Numbered from the stretch's first letter, positions 1 to 8,327 are shown. The stretch is 52,113 nucleotides of DNA from JAZKAR01 sp040389065 (GCA_040389065.1 JAZKAR010000035.1:1-52113), one strand, 5' to 3'. Program-made: numbers and translations. Notes: a model not told the origin generated them from the letters alone.

Positions 1-36
1 CTCCAGGTCGGCATCCACCATTTATTTTGCTCATAT
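1..36. repeat. Terminal overlap of a circular molecule
   Basis: The first 36 bases are identical to the last 36 (52078-52113). This is the signature of a circular replicon that an assembler cut open and left with overlapping ends. The unique circle is then about 52,077 bp. The overlap falls in the first codons of the leftward gene at 51566-52111, so that gene is complete across the join and its upstream region is bases 35-467. The content (rep, par, mob, no housekeeping genes) supports a plasmid. A true direct terminal repeat of a linear element is possible but less likely at this length. Confidence 0.9.
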
Positions 37-41
37 TTTTC

Positions 42-75
42 AATCAAACTGATTTTGTGCGAAATCAGTTTGATT
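42..75. promoter_or_regulatory. Perfect 14-bp inverted repeat upstream of the terminal gene
   Basis: The arms AATCAAACTGATTT (42-55) and AAATCAGTTTGATT (62-75) are perfect reverse complements around a 6-nt centre. Across the circle junction this lies just upstream of the start codon of the leftward gene at 51566-52111, where no clear Shine-Dalgarno is seen. It could be an operator for that gene or its regulator. A 23-bp core (49-71) recurs with one mismatch at 43406-43428, near the replication origin, so it may be a site recognised by a plasmid-encoded protein. The inverted repeat is directly visible; the role is inferred. Confidence 0.6.
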
Positions 76-467
76 ATAGCAGGGTATTTGTGCAAGGGGG
101 GATTGCACAATTTGCTCGTTAGTCCACGCTCTCACAAATGAACGTATATATTTTAGATTTCGAGATAGATATCCCCTAGAACAAACCTTCTTATCACCAC
201 TCTGGCTGTGACTCTAGCTGCGACTCTGGCTGAGTTATCATTGACGGCCAGAGTCGCTTTGAGGTGCGCCTACCTGATGCGTTGCTTTAGTTCCTCTATC
301 AGACTTTATATAATCTTAAGGCAGGTACTGCATAGTTATGCTTCCTATTATTTGTAACATCACTCGATAAACATGTTATTGCTGAAACCATACGGTATCA
401 AACTCGCACCAGCGGTGAGAGAATTGATAGTCATGCAGCAATAATATATTATGCATCCTATTGTTTA
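76..467. other. Non-coding stretch with 12-bp tandem repeats and a hairpin
   Basis: No convincing gene is seen. Three tandem 12-mers run from 199 to 234 (ACTCTGGCTGTG, ACTCTAGCTGCG, ACTCTGGCTGAG). The third overlaps a perfect 11-bp inverted repeat, GCGACTCTGGC (220-230) with GCCAGAGTCGC (247-257), with a 16-nt loop. No T-tract follows on either strand, so this is not a typical intrinsic terminator. The stretch separates the 3' end of the coupling-protein gene from the upstream region of the terminal gene. Confidence 0.5.
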
Positions 468-2129
468 TTAGTATTTATCAAGAACAACAGGAATATTTTT
501 CCCAAATTTTATTTCCTCAAACGCCTCAGCCACTTTCGGTAACGCCACCACATCAATATTGCTGACCTTGAACCATTGCGCTCGATCTGCCAGCTTCATA
601 ATCCCTTGCCTGTCTGCAAATTGTTCAATTTCAGACGGCAACACTACATAATCTGTGGTGATCTGCTGTTGCTGACTTCGATTTCCTTCTTTATCAAGCG
701 AGTAGGTTAAAAAACTTTTCTCCTGCTGGCCAATTAACTCACTAGTAAATCGACTGGTTCCCCCATTTTCACTCGCTGAACATCGTAAAATCAGCGTATT
801 CGCACAGTTCTCAACAATCGTATCGGCCTCACTTCCATACGTTGCCCTAACCTGGGAAATACTCTGGAAACCTAACACCATACGCCCACCGTATTTTCTG
901 ACTCTGGCTAAAGCATCTTTCATACCACCAATCTGACCTAACGCATCCAGCTCATCCACAAAAAACCATAGCCGATTATCTTTTTCCTCTAGCCTGAGTG
1001 TTTCAAAGATGGCCAACTGCATCCATGTGCTGATTAACTCCCGCAAAGCAGCAATTTGATCGGAGCGATAAGGTAAGAATAAGCAGCCTTTTCCGTTTTT
1101 AACCCATTCACGAATTGAAAAGGATTCTGTTGATCCTGATTGAAGGTATTCCAATGAGGCTAAATGGGTACTGGCAATACTGCGTACACTGCCAAACATC
1201 CGGCTATTCGCGGGATCGGTATACGGTGCAGCCGGAGTCTTTTTTAGAATGTCATACAACTCGTCTTGTGGCGCCGCCACCGCCAAGTATAAAAAGTCAT
1301 TGAGGTTTTTTTTCTCTTGCTTGCAATAGGTTAAAAGCGACGCAATAAAAAGCCGCGCATAGCTTTTCCATTCATCATCCGCATGCACTTGAGGAATAAG
1401 ACTCTCGGCAATTAATCGGACATCATGCGGCGAATGGATTTCATCCATTAATGCCCAGCTATGGCTTCTCGCATCAAACGGATTCAGAATAATATCACCA
1501 CGCTCAGGCTGGTAAAAACGTGAAAGATACCCACCGTCAGGATCTGCAATAATGGCTCGATCTTGTCGCCACAGTGCTTTTTTGATCATTAAGCGAATGA
1601 CGGAAGACTTACCCGTTCCTGTTGTGCCAATAATTTTGAAATGCTTGGTTTCTGCTGCCAGACTGACAGGAAGATGTGAAAAAAATATCGTATCGGGAGA
1701 GGCTTGTTTGATGGCTTTACGCATACGTTTGCATTCTGCATCATCGGCAATCACTGCTCCTCGCAATGTTTCCGTATGATGCCCCCATCTAAAGGAGCGA
1801 TAAAGTTTCTGAATCCATTCCCAGATCAATAAAAATACAAAATAGCCTGATAATCCTATCCATCCCTCACGCCCATCACCTTTTTTAATACTCACGCCGA
1901 ACTGTTTAGCCAACTCTATGGCCACCAACATGATCAGTAGACCAATAAAGCCTTGAACCGCTCGTCTTCCTAACCAGGAACCCAACCCTAAATCACGTAT
2001 CCGTTTTTTAGGTGTAATCCGGTAATGAATAAAATTCACAACATCGGGAATCATCAGGTACGCCATGATAACAACCAGGCTTAATACTGCCAAAATCGGC
2101 TTGGGAAGGTCATCTAGAAAGGTCAACAT
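468..2129 (-). CDS. Type IV coupling protein (TraD/VirD4-like ATPase)
   Basis: This 553-aa protein is a conjugative coupling ATPase that would hand the relaxase-DNA complex to a secretion channel at the inner membrane. Hydrophobic segments occur near residues 10-30, 60-75 and 90-105. Then come a Walker A (GTTGTGKS, 168-175) and a Walker B (LWFFVDELDAL) followed by the region typical of TraD/TraG ATPases. It is the last gene of the leftward mobilization block, 9 bp after the coiled-coil membrane protein. No mating-pair-formation genes accompany it, so it would have to dock onto a type IV secretion channel supplied by another element. The family is clear; TraD versus VirD4 subfamily is not resolved. 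Confidence 0.9.
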   Translation of the reverse strand: MLTFLDDLPKPILAVLSLVVIMAYLMIPDVVNFIHYRITPKKRIRDLGLGSWLGRRAVQGFIGLLIMLVAIELAKQFGVSIKKGDGREGWIGLSGYFVFLLIWEWIQKLYRSFRWGHHTETLRGAVIADDAECKRMRKAIKQASPDTIFFSHLPVSLAAETKHFKIIGTTGTGKSSVIRLMIKKALWRQDRAIIADPDGGYLSRFYQPERGDIILNPFDARSHSWALMDEIHSPHDVRLIAESLIPQVHADDEWKSYARLFIASLLTYCKQEKKNLNDFLYLAVAAPQDELYDILKKTPAAPYTDPANSRMFGSVRSIASTHLASLEYLQSGSTESFSIREWVKNGKGCLFLPYRSDQIAALRELISTWMQLAIFETLRLEEKDNRLWFFVDELDALGQIGGMKDALARVRKYGGRMVLGFQSISQVRATYGSEADTIVENCANTLILRCSASENGGTSRFTSELIGQQEKSFLTYSLDKEGNRSQQQQITTDYVVLPSEIEQFADRQGIMKLADRAQWFKVSNIDVVALPKVAEAFEEIKFGKNIPVVLDKY

Positions 2130-2138
2130 TAGTCCCCT

Positions 2139-2816
2139 TTACTTGGCCCCATGAATAACCATAAAATTATCCTTATATTGAACAGATTTATCTACTTTGA
2201 CACATAATTTTCTTTTGGAACCACATTGAGAAATCTCCATGCGTCCACCCTTTTTTTCTAGGGTTTCTAATGTGGCTTCTAATTCTTTTTTTTCTGCACG
2301 TAACGCTAGCAGTTCTTCCTGGCTAGGAATGAAGAAATAGAATCCCCACACTAAAATACAGGCCGACGTCATCACTAACGTCAACGCAAAAGCGAACCGC
2401 TGCCAGCTGTACCAACGTGCTGCTGCTTCAAAGGCTTTTGTTTTGTCTGACAGGGCATGCGTAGCGTCCTGTAAATCTTTTTTGACGTCCTTTACGACTT
2501 CTTTGGCAATGGCCTGACCAAATAAGTGCGCTTGCTTCTGCCCGGCTTCCTCAGCCTTTTGAAGCAATCCATCTGCCCATCGTTTATTGATGAATTCCAG
2601 AGATTTTGTCTGAGCATCGAGCATCTTTACGCTGTGCTTCTCAACATTCTGTAGCAGGGTCATCGCACCAGATACATCTTCTTTGACGTCCTGTGCTTGC
2701 CTCTTTTGAATATCAATCAGTTCATCCATTGAGGTCTGGAATTCCTGCATAGCGCCATGCATGAAGCCCATCAGCTCTGCAATTTCTTTTCCTAACTCTT
2801 CCTGGTTCACCGTCAC
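2139..2816 (-). CDS. Coiled-coil membrane protein of the mobilization block
   Basis: This 225-aa protein has a long, charged, Gln/Lys/Glu-rich helical N-terminal half (about 1-130), one or two membrane passes near 140-165, and a second short coiled coil (about 170-190) before a basic Cys-containing C-terminus. The layout resembles accessory mobilization proteins (MbeB/MobB-like) that stabilise relaxase or coupling-protein complexes at the membrane, but no specific family motif was recognised. It sits between the unknown 2898-3506 gene and the coupling protein on the same strand, with only a 9-bp gap to the latter. A role in DNA transfer is inferred from position. Confidence 0.6.
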   Translation of the reverse strand: MTVNQEELGKEIAELMGFMHGAMQEFQTSMDELIDIQKRQAQDVKEDVSGAMTLLQNVEKHSVKMLDAQTKSLEFINKRWADGLLQKAEEAGQKQAHLFGQAIAKEVVKDVKKDLQDATHALSDKTKAFEAAARWYSWQRFAFALTLVMTSACILVWGFYFFIPSQEELLALRAEKKELEATLETLEKKGGRMEISQCGSKRKLCVKVDKSVQYKDNFMVIHGAK

Positions 2817-2897
2817 AATACCTTGATAAAAAACAGTTTATTATTGTTTTATAACGTTTTTTACAGTTCCTGACAACTTTAAGACGATTTCAAATAC

Positions 2898-3506
2898 TCA
2901 GGCTATCTCTTTCAATAACCACGCTCTGAGGTCTTCCATTTTGAAGGACTCATCGGTTGAAGAAGAGATGGCCAGCTTAATTTCATTCATGACTTTTAAA
3001 ATCTTTTCTCTGGGTACAGAGATAAATACAGTTTTCATGTTCCGCAATAAATCTTCTGCATAAATAATATCTTTGCTTTCAATGAGCGTATCGCTCTCTA
3101 GTTTGCTCAGGATCGTGCTACGAAATAAGCTGATTTGATCGTGCGCTCTTTGCATCGCTTCAGTATCCAGGCAATACGTCACTACTTGAAAATACGTCTC
3201 AAACATAATCGCAAAACTGGGTAATGCTGCCGGTGGTGCAATCCCTTGTTTCACTAAATCCTCAACTCCTTGGCGAGGTAAATCCATCACCGCTTCACCA
3301 GCCTCATTCACCCAAATCGCATCGCGCTTTACCTGATCGATAAAAACCTCTAATGGATTCATAAACGCATCAACCTCAACCAGATGAAGCCTGTTTTTAG
3401 AAAATAGGGGCATCGCACTTTTTGATTGCGGTACGTTGACCCGCTTGTGTCGCTTTCTCACGGCTTCATCGCTCCATTCCTCGATCTCGGGTTCGTGTAC
3501 GTTCAT
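2898..3506 (-). CDS. Unknown protein overlapping the relaxase 3' end
   Basis: I do not recognise a family. The chosen start (ATG at 3504-3506) gives about 202 aa beginning MNVHEPEIEEW and overlaps the relaxase 3' end by about 41 bp. A longer frame reaches 3614, but that would overlap far more and its first 36 residues look like relaxase antisense. The protein is soluble and mostly helical by eye, with no membrane segment. Its placement between relaxase and coupling protein, with translational overlap, suggests co-translation and an accessory role in mobilization. Confidence 0.6.
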   Translation of the reverse strand: MNVHEPEIEEWSDEAVRKRHKRVNVPQSKSAMPLFSKNRLHLVEVDAFMNPLEVFIDQVKRDAIWVNEAGEAVMDLPRQGVEDLVKQGIAPPAALPSFAIMFETYFQVVTYCLDTEAMQRAHDQISLFRSTILSKLESDTLIESKDIIYAEDLLRNMKTVFISVPREKILKVMNEIKLAISSSTDESFKMEDLRAWLLKEIA

Positions 3507-6363
3507 GCTCACGCTGATGCTCTTTTTCCTGCACCTGTTTAGCATAATCGTAAAGTTTTTGGGCGTAGTCATTGATAGGCTTTTCGTTATTATAAAATTT
3601 TGTTTTGGCCTCAAACACTACGGCATTCTGCTGCTTCTCATCGATACCTTTCTTTTGCATCGCCTGTTTCATCACATCCAGCAAAAATTTCTGCTCTTTA
3701 CTCAACGGATGCTCATTAATCCGTTTTTCTTCACGGAGTTTGGCATTCTCCTGGCGCTGCTCTTGGATTTTTTCACGGGTACGCTCGGCAGCTTCTTTCA
3801 TCTGAAGCTGAAATTTTTCGGCAAGCGTTAAAGATGTATCCTTTTTTTCTGCTTCCTGCTTTGTTTCATAGCGGTCTTTAAACTCGCGCTGTTCCTTAAA
3901 TTGCTCGCGTGTACGTTCTGCGCTCTCGGTCATACGCTGCATAAACTGCTCTAGGAATCTATCTGGAGAAGTCTGGAGTTCTGGTTCTTTTTCCTTTACG
4001 TTTTCTTTCGCTTTTTCATAATCTTCTGGATTTTTCTGTTGTTGACGCGCTTGCTGGAAAAGCTCACGGGTACGCTCAGCACTGGCGGCAACCCGCTCTT
4101 TAAAGCTGAGCTCATTCGGTGCTTTATCTTGAAGTTTTTCTGCTAAGGTTTGACGCTGTCCGATTTCACGTTCGCGCACCCGCTCATCAATGGCGTACTG
4201 TGCGCTAAAGGTCTTATTGTCTGCTCTGGAAAGGCTCTTTTTAAGCTCATCAGCATCTTTAAACTGCTCACGGCTATACGTGATATGTAAATCCTCTTTA
4301 TGCCGTGTCATCCCTACATAAGCGAGTTCGGCATTCATGCTTTTGGTGGCCAGCAAATAGGCTTTATCTACCGTGACACCCTGGCTTTTATGAATCGTGA
4401 CGGCGTAGCCATGATCGAAGTGGCCATAGTGCTTGGTATTCACGTCCAGTTTGCGCCCGTCATCCAATCTTACCCCCAGCTTATCGCCATCAATCTTTTC
4501 TACCTGACCCATCGTGCCGTTTTTAACCTGCATCACATATTCATTCTGGGTGAACATAATGCGGTCGCCTTCAGCCAGGGTAATCGACCCTTTTTCTGTT
4601 TTAATCTGATGGTCTTTGCCTAACTCGCCTGCTTCGCGCTTGATATCACGCACACTACTATTCAGAGCGGTACGCTCAATATTGGTATGAGCTAAAATAA
4701 TCTGGGATTGATCCGGTGTAGTATCACGGTCTTTCTGCCATTGCGCTAACAATGCTTCCCTGGCTTCTTCCTGATTTTCAAATTCTTTTACATAGCCCCG
4801 TTCTTGATACGCCCCGATACCTCGGCTGATGTCATGCTTGGAAAGATCCGTAGAGGCGTCACGCTGCCAGTCTTGTTTCTGACGCATGATTTCGGTTAAA
4901 TGCGCGGTTTCAGTCTGCTTAGAGACATGCCTGAAGGCATCGCCAGCATCAACGGCATGTAACTGCCAGGCATCGCCCACTAAGCGTACAGTAGCCCCGC
5001 TACGCTCAGCGTGATCTAACAGTTTTTCCATCTGACGGGAACCGACCATACCCGCCTCATCAATCACTAAAACGGTCTTTTTATCAAAGGCGACTTGCTC
5101 CTTCTCTAACTGACTAATTAAGCTATGAATGGTCTGGCTTTGGATACCCGCATCACGCTGCATATCATCGGCTGTTTTACCTTGTAAGGCTGCACCCATG
5201 ACTCTAAATCCCTCACGCTCAAAGGTTTCACGTGAAGCGCCTAAAACGTAACTTTTACCTGTTCCAGCTGCGCCATTGACCGTGGCTAATTGCCGATCGC
5301 TGGTCATTAGCTCATAAGCTTCTTTTTGCCCTGAATTAAAATTTTTATCCTCTTCAACTTCACTAGAAATTTCTTTATTTAAAGAGAGCTTAGAATTATC
5401 ACCCATACGTGCTGAACGCTCGATTAAGCGTTCTTCAATCGCTCTCAATTCCTGTGAAGTATAAAAATCTCCCTGTCGTTCTGTAACCTGTAATTTTACT
5501 AATTCAGGGGAATTCATCAGGGTCTGATAGACCGCCTGATATTGTTCTGCATTGTCTGTATTTCTAAATACAAATTGTTCAACATCGCGCCGGTTAAAAA
5601 CCGATTGCGTAGCGGTTAATGCTTTAAATGCAATATCAGGGTTTTCTAAAATCCGTTCGCCGTTTCTAAAAGCACGCTCACGGTTTTCAGCGGTAATTTC
5701 TTTGAGAATACCGCGCTCCGTGGTATAGGTTGAGATGCCCATTTTTAACTGTGGCTCTAAATGAATACCTTGATCGACATAGCTGCGATGATCAATTCTT
5801 GCTTCGATGCCCTCACGTTCTAAAAAACGGTTTGCAGTCATTGCCCATTCTTCACGAATATCACGGACAAACTGCTTACTGTTCAAATAACGATCTTTGC
5901 CTGCGCCACCATTTTCAGGATTTTTTTCATTCCAGCGTTTGAAGAAATGTTCAGGATCTCGCTCGATACCATCGTTGACGCGTTCGGTAAACATGATGTG
6001 AGCATGGGGTTGTTCTAAACCGTCGCTGGCTTCAGGAGCGTGAATCGCCCAGGTGTAGGCGTGACGATCACCTAGGGTGTTTTGTACAAATTCTCTAACT
6101 AACTCGATACGCTGGTTTTCGTTTAATTCACGGGGGAGGGCGATTTCTAATTCTCTAAAAGGGCGTCCATTTGAACGCTCGTATACATCAGCGGCATGCC
6201 AAAAAACTGAAGCGTCATGCTCTGCCCATTTGGGCATGTTTCCGCTTTCTGAATACTGAAGGTCTTCTTTGCTGCTATAGCGTCCTTCCCGCTCGATGTA
6301 ATCGGCATGGACTCGCCCCATTCCTGGGGAGCCATTTTTAACGGAAAGATGATAGATAGCCAT
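3466..6363 (-). CDS. MobQ-type relaxase fused to a RecD-like helicase (TraA-like)
   Basis: The 965-aa protein would nick oriT, stay covalently attached to the 5' end, and unwind plasmid DNA for transfer. Residues 1 to about 240 are a MobA/MobL relaxase domain: an early Tyr (Y4/Y22 region) and a metal-binding His cluster with H120 and H122 in QPHAHIMFTE. A superfamily I helicase follows, with Walker A GAAGTGKS (364-371), Walker B VLVIDEAGM, a GDAWQL motif and a C-terminal YAVTIHKSQG motif. The Lys/Glu/Gln-rich tail has three spaced copies of an AERTRE motif, suggesting a repeated helical docking region. The gene is divergent from the TraD/MobC-like gene, with the candidate oriT between them, as is usual for MobQ systems. 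Confidence 0.93.
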   Translation of the reverse strand: MAIYHLSVKNGSPGMGRVHADYIEREGRYSSKEDLQYSESGNMPKWAEHDASVFWHAADVYERSNGRPFRELEIALPRELNENQRIELVREFVQNTLGDRHAYTWAIHAPEASDGLEQPHAHIMFTERVNDGIERDPEHFFKRWNEKNPENGGAGKDRYLNSKQFVRDIREEWAMTANRFLEREGIEARIDHRSYVDQGIHLEPQLKMGISTYTTERGILKEITAENRERAFRNGERILENPDIAFKALTATQSVFNRRDVEQFVFRNTDNAEQYQAVYQTLMNSPELVKLQVTERQGDFYTSQELRAIEERLIERSARMGDNSKLSLNKEISSEVEEDKNFNSGQKEAYELMTSDRQLATVNGAAGTGKSYVLGASRETFEREGFRVMGAALQGKTADDMQRDAGIQSQTIHSLISQLEKEQVAFDKKTVLVIDEAGMVGSRQMEKLLDHAERSGATVRLVGDAWQLHAVDAGDAFRHVSKQTETAHLTEIMRQKQDWQRDASTDLSKHDISRGIGAYQERGYVKEFENQEEAREALLAQWQKDRDTTPDQSQIILAHTNIERTALNSSVRDIKREAGELGKDHQIKTEKGSITLAEGDRIMFTQNEYVMQVKNGTMGQVEKIDGDKLGVRLDDGRKLDVNTKHYGHFDHGYAVTIHKSQGVTVDKAYLLATKSMNAELAYVGMTRHKEDLHITYSREQFKDADELKKSLSRADNKTFSAQYAIDERVREREIGQRQTLAEKLQDKAPNELSFKERVAASAERTRELFQQARQQQKNPEDYEKAKENVKEKEPELQTSPDRFLEQFMQRMTESAERTREQFKEQREFKDRYETKQEAEKKDTSLTLAEKFQLQMKEAAERTREKIQEQRQENAKLREEKRINEHPLSKEQKFLLDVMKQAMQKKGIDEKQQNAVVFEAKTKFYNNEKPINDYAQKLYDYAKQVQEKEHQREHERTRTRDRGMER

Positions 6364-6424
6364 GCTGCATGATTCTTTAAAACTAGTTATAACGTAATGT
6401 TATTAATAGTTTAAGCGATGCATT

Positions 6425-6458
6425 GTTTCTCTGCAAGAGAAACGAGTAAGCGCGCATT
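6425..6458 (+). other. oriT: Candidate origin of transfer (oriT), MobQ type
   Basis: In the 210-bp gap between the divergent relaxase and TraD/MobC-like genes there is a perfect 7-bp inverted repeat, GTTTCTC (6425-6431) with GAGAAAC (6437-6443). Three bases later comes TAAGCGCGCATT (6447-6458). From known biology, the RSF1010 nick region reads TAAGTGCGCCCT and lies a few bases after an inverted repeat; 9 of 12 positions match here. If the nick is in the plus strand, the leading region would be rightward (TraD/MobC-like, WGR, MNT-HEPN first). No nick mapping is available, so the exact cut is inferred. Confidence 0.7.
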
Positions 6459-6573
6459 GTTCTCTATCGCTCTCAATGAAACCGCTGATTTAAGTTTTTG
6501 AATGCACTCACTTTATATTTTTTGTGACTATGATATGATTATAAAATAACAGATTGTAGTAGTAGGTAAAATC

Positions 6574-7014
6574 ATGGATAAAACAGAGTGGATTGAAAAA
6601 AGGGTAGAGTATATCAAGGGGCTGAAAGCACCTTCTGATATGCAGAAACTGATTCTTGAGTTGTACAATGAGAAGAAGCGTACCGCGAATGAAAACAAGC
6701 AGCTTGATGCTTTGTTAAAGGTTGAGAAAATCAATGAGCGTGCTGAACTTGCCAAAGTGCAAGCTTATAAAATCGTCAACGCTCGAAAAGAAGAAACCCG
6801 TAAGGCTAGAACGAGAGAATTGATTGAACTGGGCGGTATTGTGCAGCTGACGGAATTTGAAAAAGACAAAGGACTTCTGGCTGGTGTTTTGTTATATGCA
6901 CTGGATCAATTCAAAGGGCATAATGGAGAGAATCTGAAAACGACACTAAAAGTGAGAGGCGATAAACTTTTAGATGAGCGAGAAGAAGCTAAAAAATCGA
7001 AAACGCCTACGTGA
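6574..7014 (+). CDS. TraD/MobC-like mobilization accessory protein
   Basis: This 146-aa, highly charged, largely helical protein carries the segment RKARTRELIELGGIV followed by a short Leu-rich helix (LLAGVLLYALDQF). That is the hallmark of the small TraD family of Ti/IncQ-type plasmids (not the coupling protein TraD). Such proteins help the relaxase recognise or melt oriT. It is the first rightward gene after the candidate oriT and is followed after 8 bp by the WGR-domain gene. The N-terminal half (about 1-75) is predicted coiled coil by eye. Confidence 0.75.
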   Translation: MDKTEWIEKRVEYIKGLKAPSDMQKLILELYNEKKRTANENKQLDALLKVEKINERAELAKVQAYKIVNARKEETRKARTRELIELGGIVQLTEFEKDKGLLAGVLLYALDQFKGHNGENLKTTLKVRGDKLLDEREEAKKSKTPT

Positions 7015-7022
7015 GGTTTTAA

Positions 7023-7418
7023 ATGACCGAATGCTCAATTCTTCTTGAAGCCAGACATCCTTCTCAAAATATAATGCGGTCATATTATATTTCTGCGTGG
7101 CACGATCTATTTGATCGTTTAATGGTCGAAATCATTCATGGAAGAATTGGAGCTAGAGGAAAGTCTTCTGTTTTTTTTATGAACAATCAAGAAGAAGCCA
7201 TCGCATTTATCATTGCTGTTTTAAAAAAGCGGGAAAGCTCTGTTAAGCGTAATGGCGTACCCTATCTCTTAAAATATTATGAAAGTCATTGGGATCTGAA
7301 TGAGGCAATTTTTCCGTTTCGACAGATACCGCTTTTTGATGATCAACACTGTATACCAGAAAAAAAGCAGCCTCCTATTCATACCATTATTAAAGAAGGA
7401 GAAGGGCTTTTTGGATAA
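7023..7418 (+). CDS. WGR-domain protein
   Basis: The 131-aa protein matches the WGR domain pattern: a beta-rich start with SYYISAWHDLFDRLMV, then a GRIGARGKS motif replacing the typical WGRIG...G, then a helix with alternating Ala and Lys. WGR domains bind nucleic acid (known from PARPs and bacterial proteins). The C-terminal third (about 95-131) is Pro-rich and mentions no known domain. It starts 8 bp after the TraD/MobC-like gene and ends 12 bp before the MNT-HEPN gene, so the three are probably one operon. Similar WGR genes are common on mobilizable plasmids, but I cannot give its exact role. Confidence 0.7.
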   Translation: MTECSILLEARHPSQNIMRSYYISAWHDLFDRLMVEIIHGRIGARGKSSVFFMNNQEEAIAFIIAVLKKRESSVKRNGVPYLLKYYESHWDLNEAIFPFRQIPLFDDQHCIPEKKQPPIHTIIKEGEGLFG

Positions 7419-7430
7419 AGCTTACTATTT

Positions 7431-8288
7431 ATGAAAACTTCCCTAGATCATCTTCCAGAATACAAGCAACAAGAAATCCAACGTGCCGTTGAGATTATTA
7501 ACTCCACAGTTAAAGTCGATATGATCATTCTATTTGGTAGTTATGCTCGTGGGGATTGGGTAGAAGATTTTCAGCCGGATGGCATGAATATGCACGAGTA
7601 TAAAAGTGATCTTGATTTAATGCTCGTAGTCAAAAATGAAAAGCTAGTTGATAAAATAGAAAAGATGCACTCGATTGAAATCGATCTAGATAGTAAAGTA
7701 AAAACGCCTGCTAGTTTGCTTGTAGAGGATATTACATTTTTAAATCAGCGTATCAAAGAAGGTCAGTATTTTTATGCTGACATCTATAAAGAAGGTATTC
7801 TTCTTTATGATTCTGGAAAATTGAAATTAGAATCACCTCAACAGCTCAATTTCAAGCAACGTAAAAATTTAGCTATTGATGATTTTGAGTATTGGTTTAA
7901 TAGTGCTAAAGAGTATTTCAAACAATATAATCATGCGATAAATGACGAAAGTTATAATGTTGCTGCTTTTAACCTTCACCAAGTCGCTGAGCGGCTTATT
8001 AGTGCCTTATTATTAGTTGTCGTCTATTACAAACCCAATACCCATAATCTGCTAAAACTCTATCGAAAAGCTTCAGCGATTGATCAACGCTTTTCTAAAG
8101 TCTTTCCTCAAGACTCAGAAGAAGAAAAAAGATTATTTGAATTGCTTCGTAAAGCCTATGTTGACGCTCGTTACAAAAAAACCTATACGATTACAAAAGA
8201 TGAGCTTCTGAAATTACAAAAACGTGTAAAGCAGGTTCAGGCTTTAACAGAAGAAATTTGTAAAAAAACGATTGAGAATTTTTCATAA
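7431..8288 (+). CDS. MNT-HEPN fusion protein (nucleotidyltransferase plus HEPN)
   Basis: The 285-aa protein fuses a minimal nucleotidyltransferase (MNT) to a HEPN domain. The MNT part shows GSYARG (36-41) and the metal-binding pair D60 and D62, with a 20-residue insertion between the two motifs. The HEPN half (about 140-285) carries FNLHQVAERLISALL and a late RYKKTY resembling the HEPN Rx4-6H motif, but with Tyr/Thr instead of His. In known MNT/HEPN toxin-antitoxin pairs the MNT enzyme AMPylates and silences a HEPN RNase; here both are on one chain. It could be a self-regulated RNase or a nucleotide-modifying enzyme. It is the last gene of the rightward mobilization-linked operon. Confidence 0.8.
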   Translation: MKTSLDHLPEYKQQEIQRAVEIINSTVKVDMIILFGSYARGDWVEDFQPDGMNMHEYKSDLDLMLVVKNEKLVDKIEKMHSIEIDLDSKVKTPASLLVEDITFLNQRIKEGQYFYADIYKEGILLYDSGKLKLESPQQLNFKQRKNLAIDDFEYWFNSAKEYFKQYNHAINDESYNVAAFNLHQVAERLISALLLVVVYYKPNTHNLLKLYRKASAIDQRFSKVFPQDSEEEKRLFELLRKAYVDARYKKTYTITKDELLKLQKRVKQVQALTEEICKKTIENFS

Positions 8289-8327
8289 AAAACGTGAATA
8301 ATTCAAATTAAATTGTCCTATTCACGT
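8286..8327 (-). terminator. Intrinsic terminator for the leftward cus-like operon
   Basis: A 9-bp inverted repeat, ACGTGAATA (8292-8300) with TATTCACGT (8319-8327), sits between the convergent MNT-HEPN and cusA-like genes. On the minus strand the stem is followed by a run of six T, as in an intrinsic terminator. The loop contains GAATAATTCAAA, which also appears (inverted) in the hairpin at 23213-23247, so the metal region has related hairpins at both ends. Confidence 0.65.

Noticed and set aside
42..75. A XerC/XerD dif-like site
   Set aside because: The arms do not match the XerD half TTATGTTAAAT or the known plasmid dif pattern and the symmetry is too perfect; an operator-type palindrome fits better.
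199..360. A Thr-Leu-Ala-rich coding frame over the 12-bp tandem repeats
   Set aside because: No start codon or ribosome site precedes it and the frame soon becomes unremarkable; the repeat and hairpin are better treated as DNA elements.
3507..3614. Longer N-terminus for the gene at 2898-3506
   Set aside because: The extra 36 residues would overlap the relaxase coding sequence by more than 140 bp and are only antisense-free chance frame; the ATG at 3506 is more economical.
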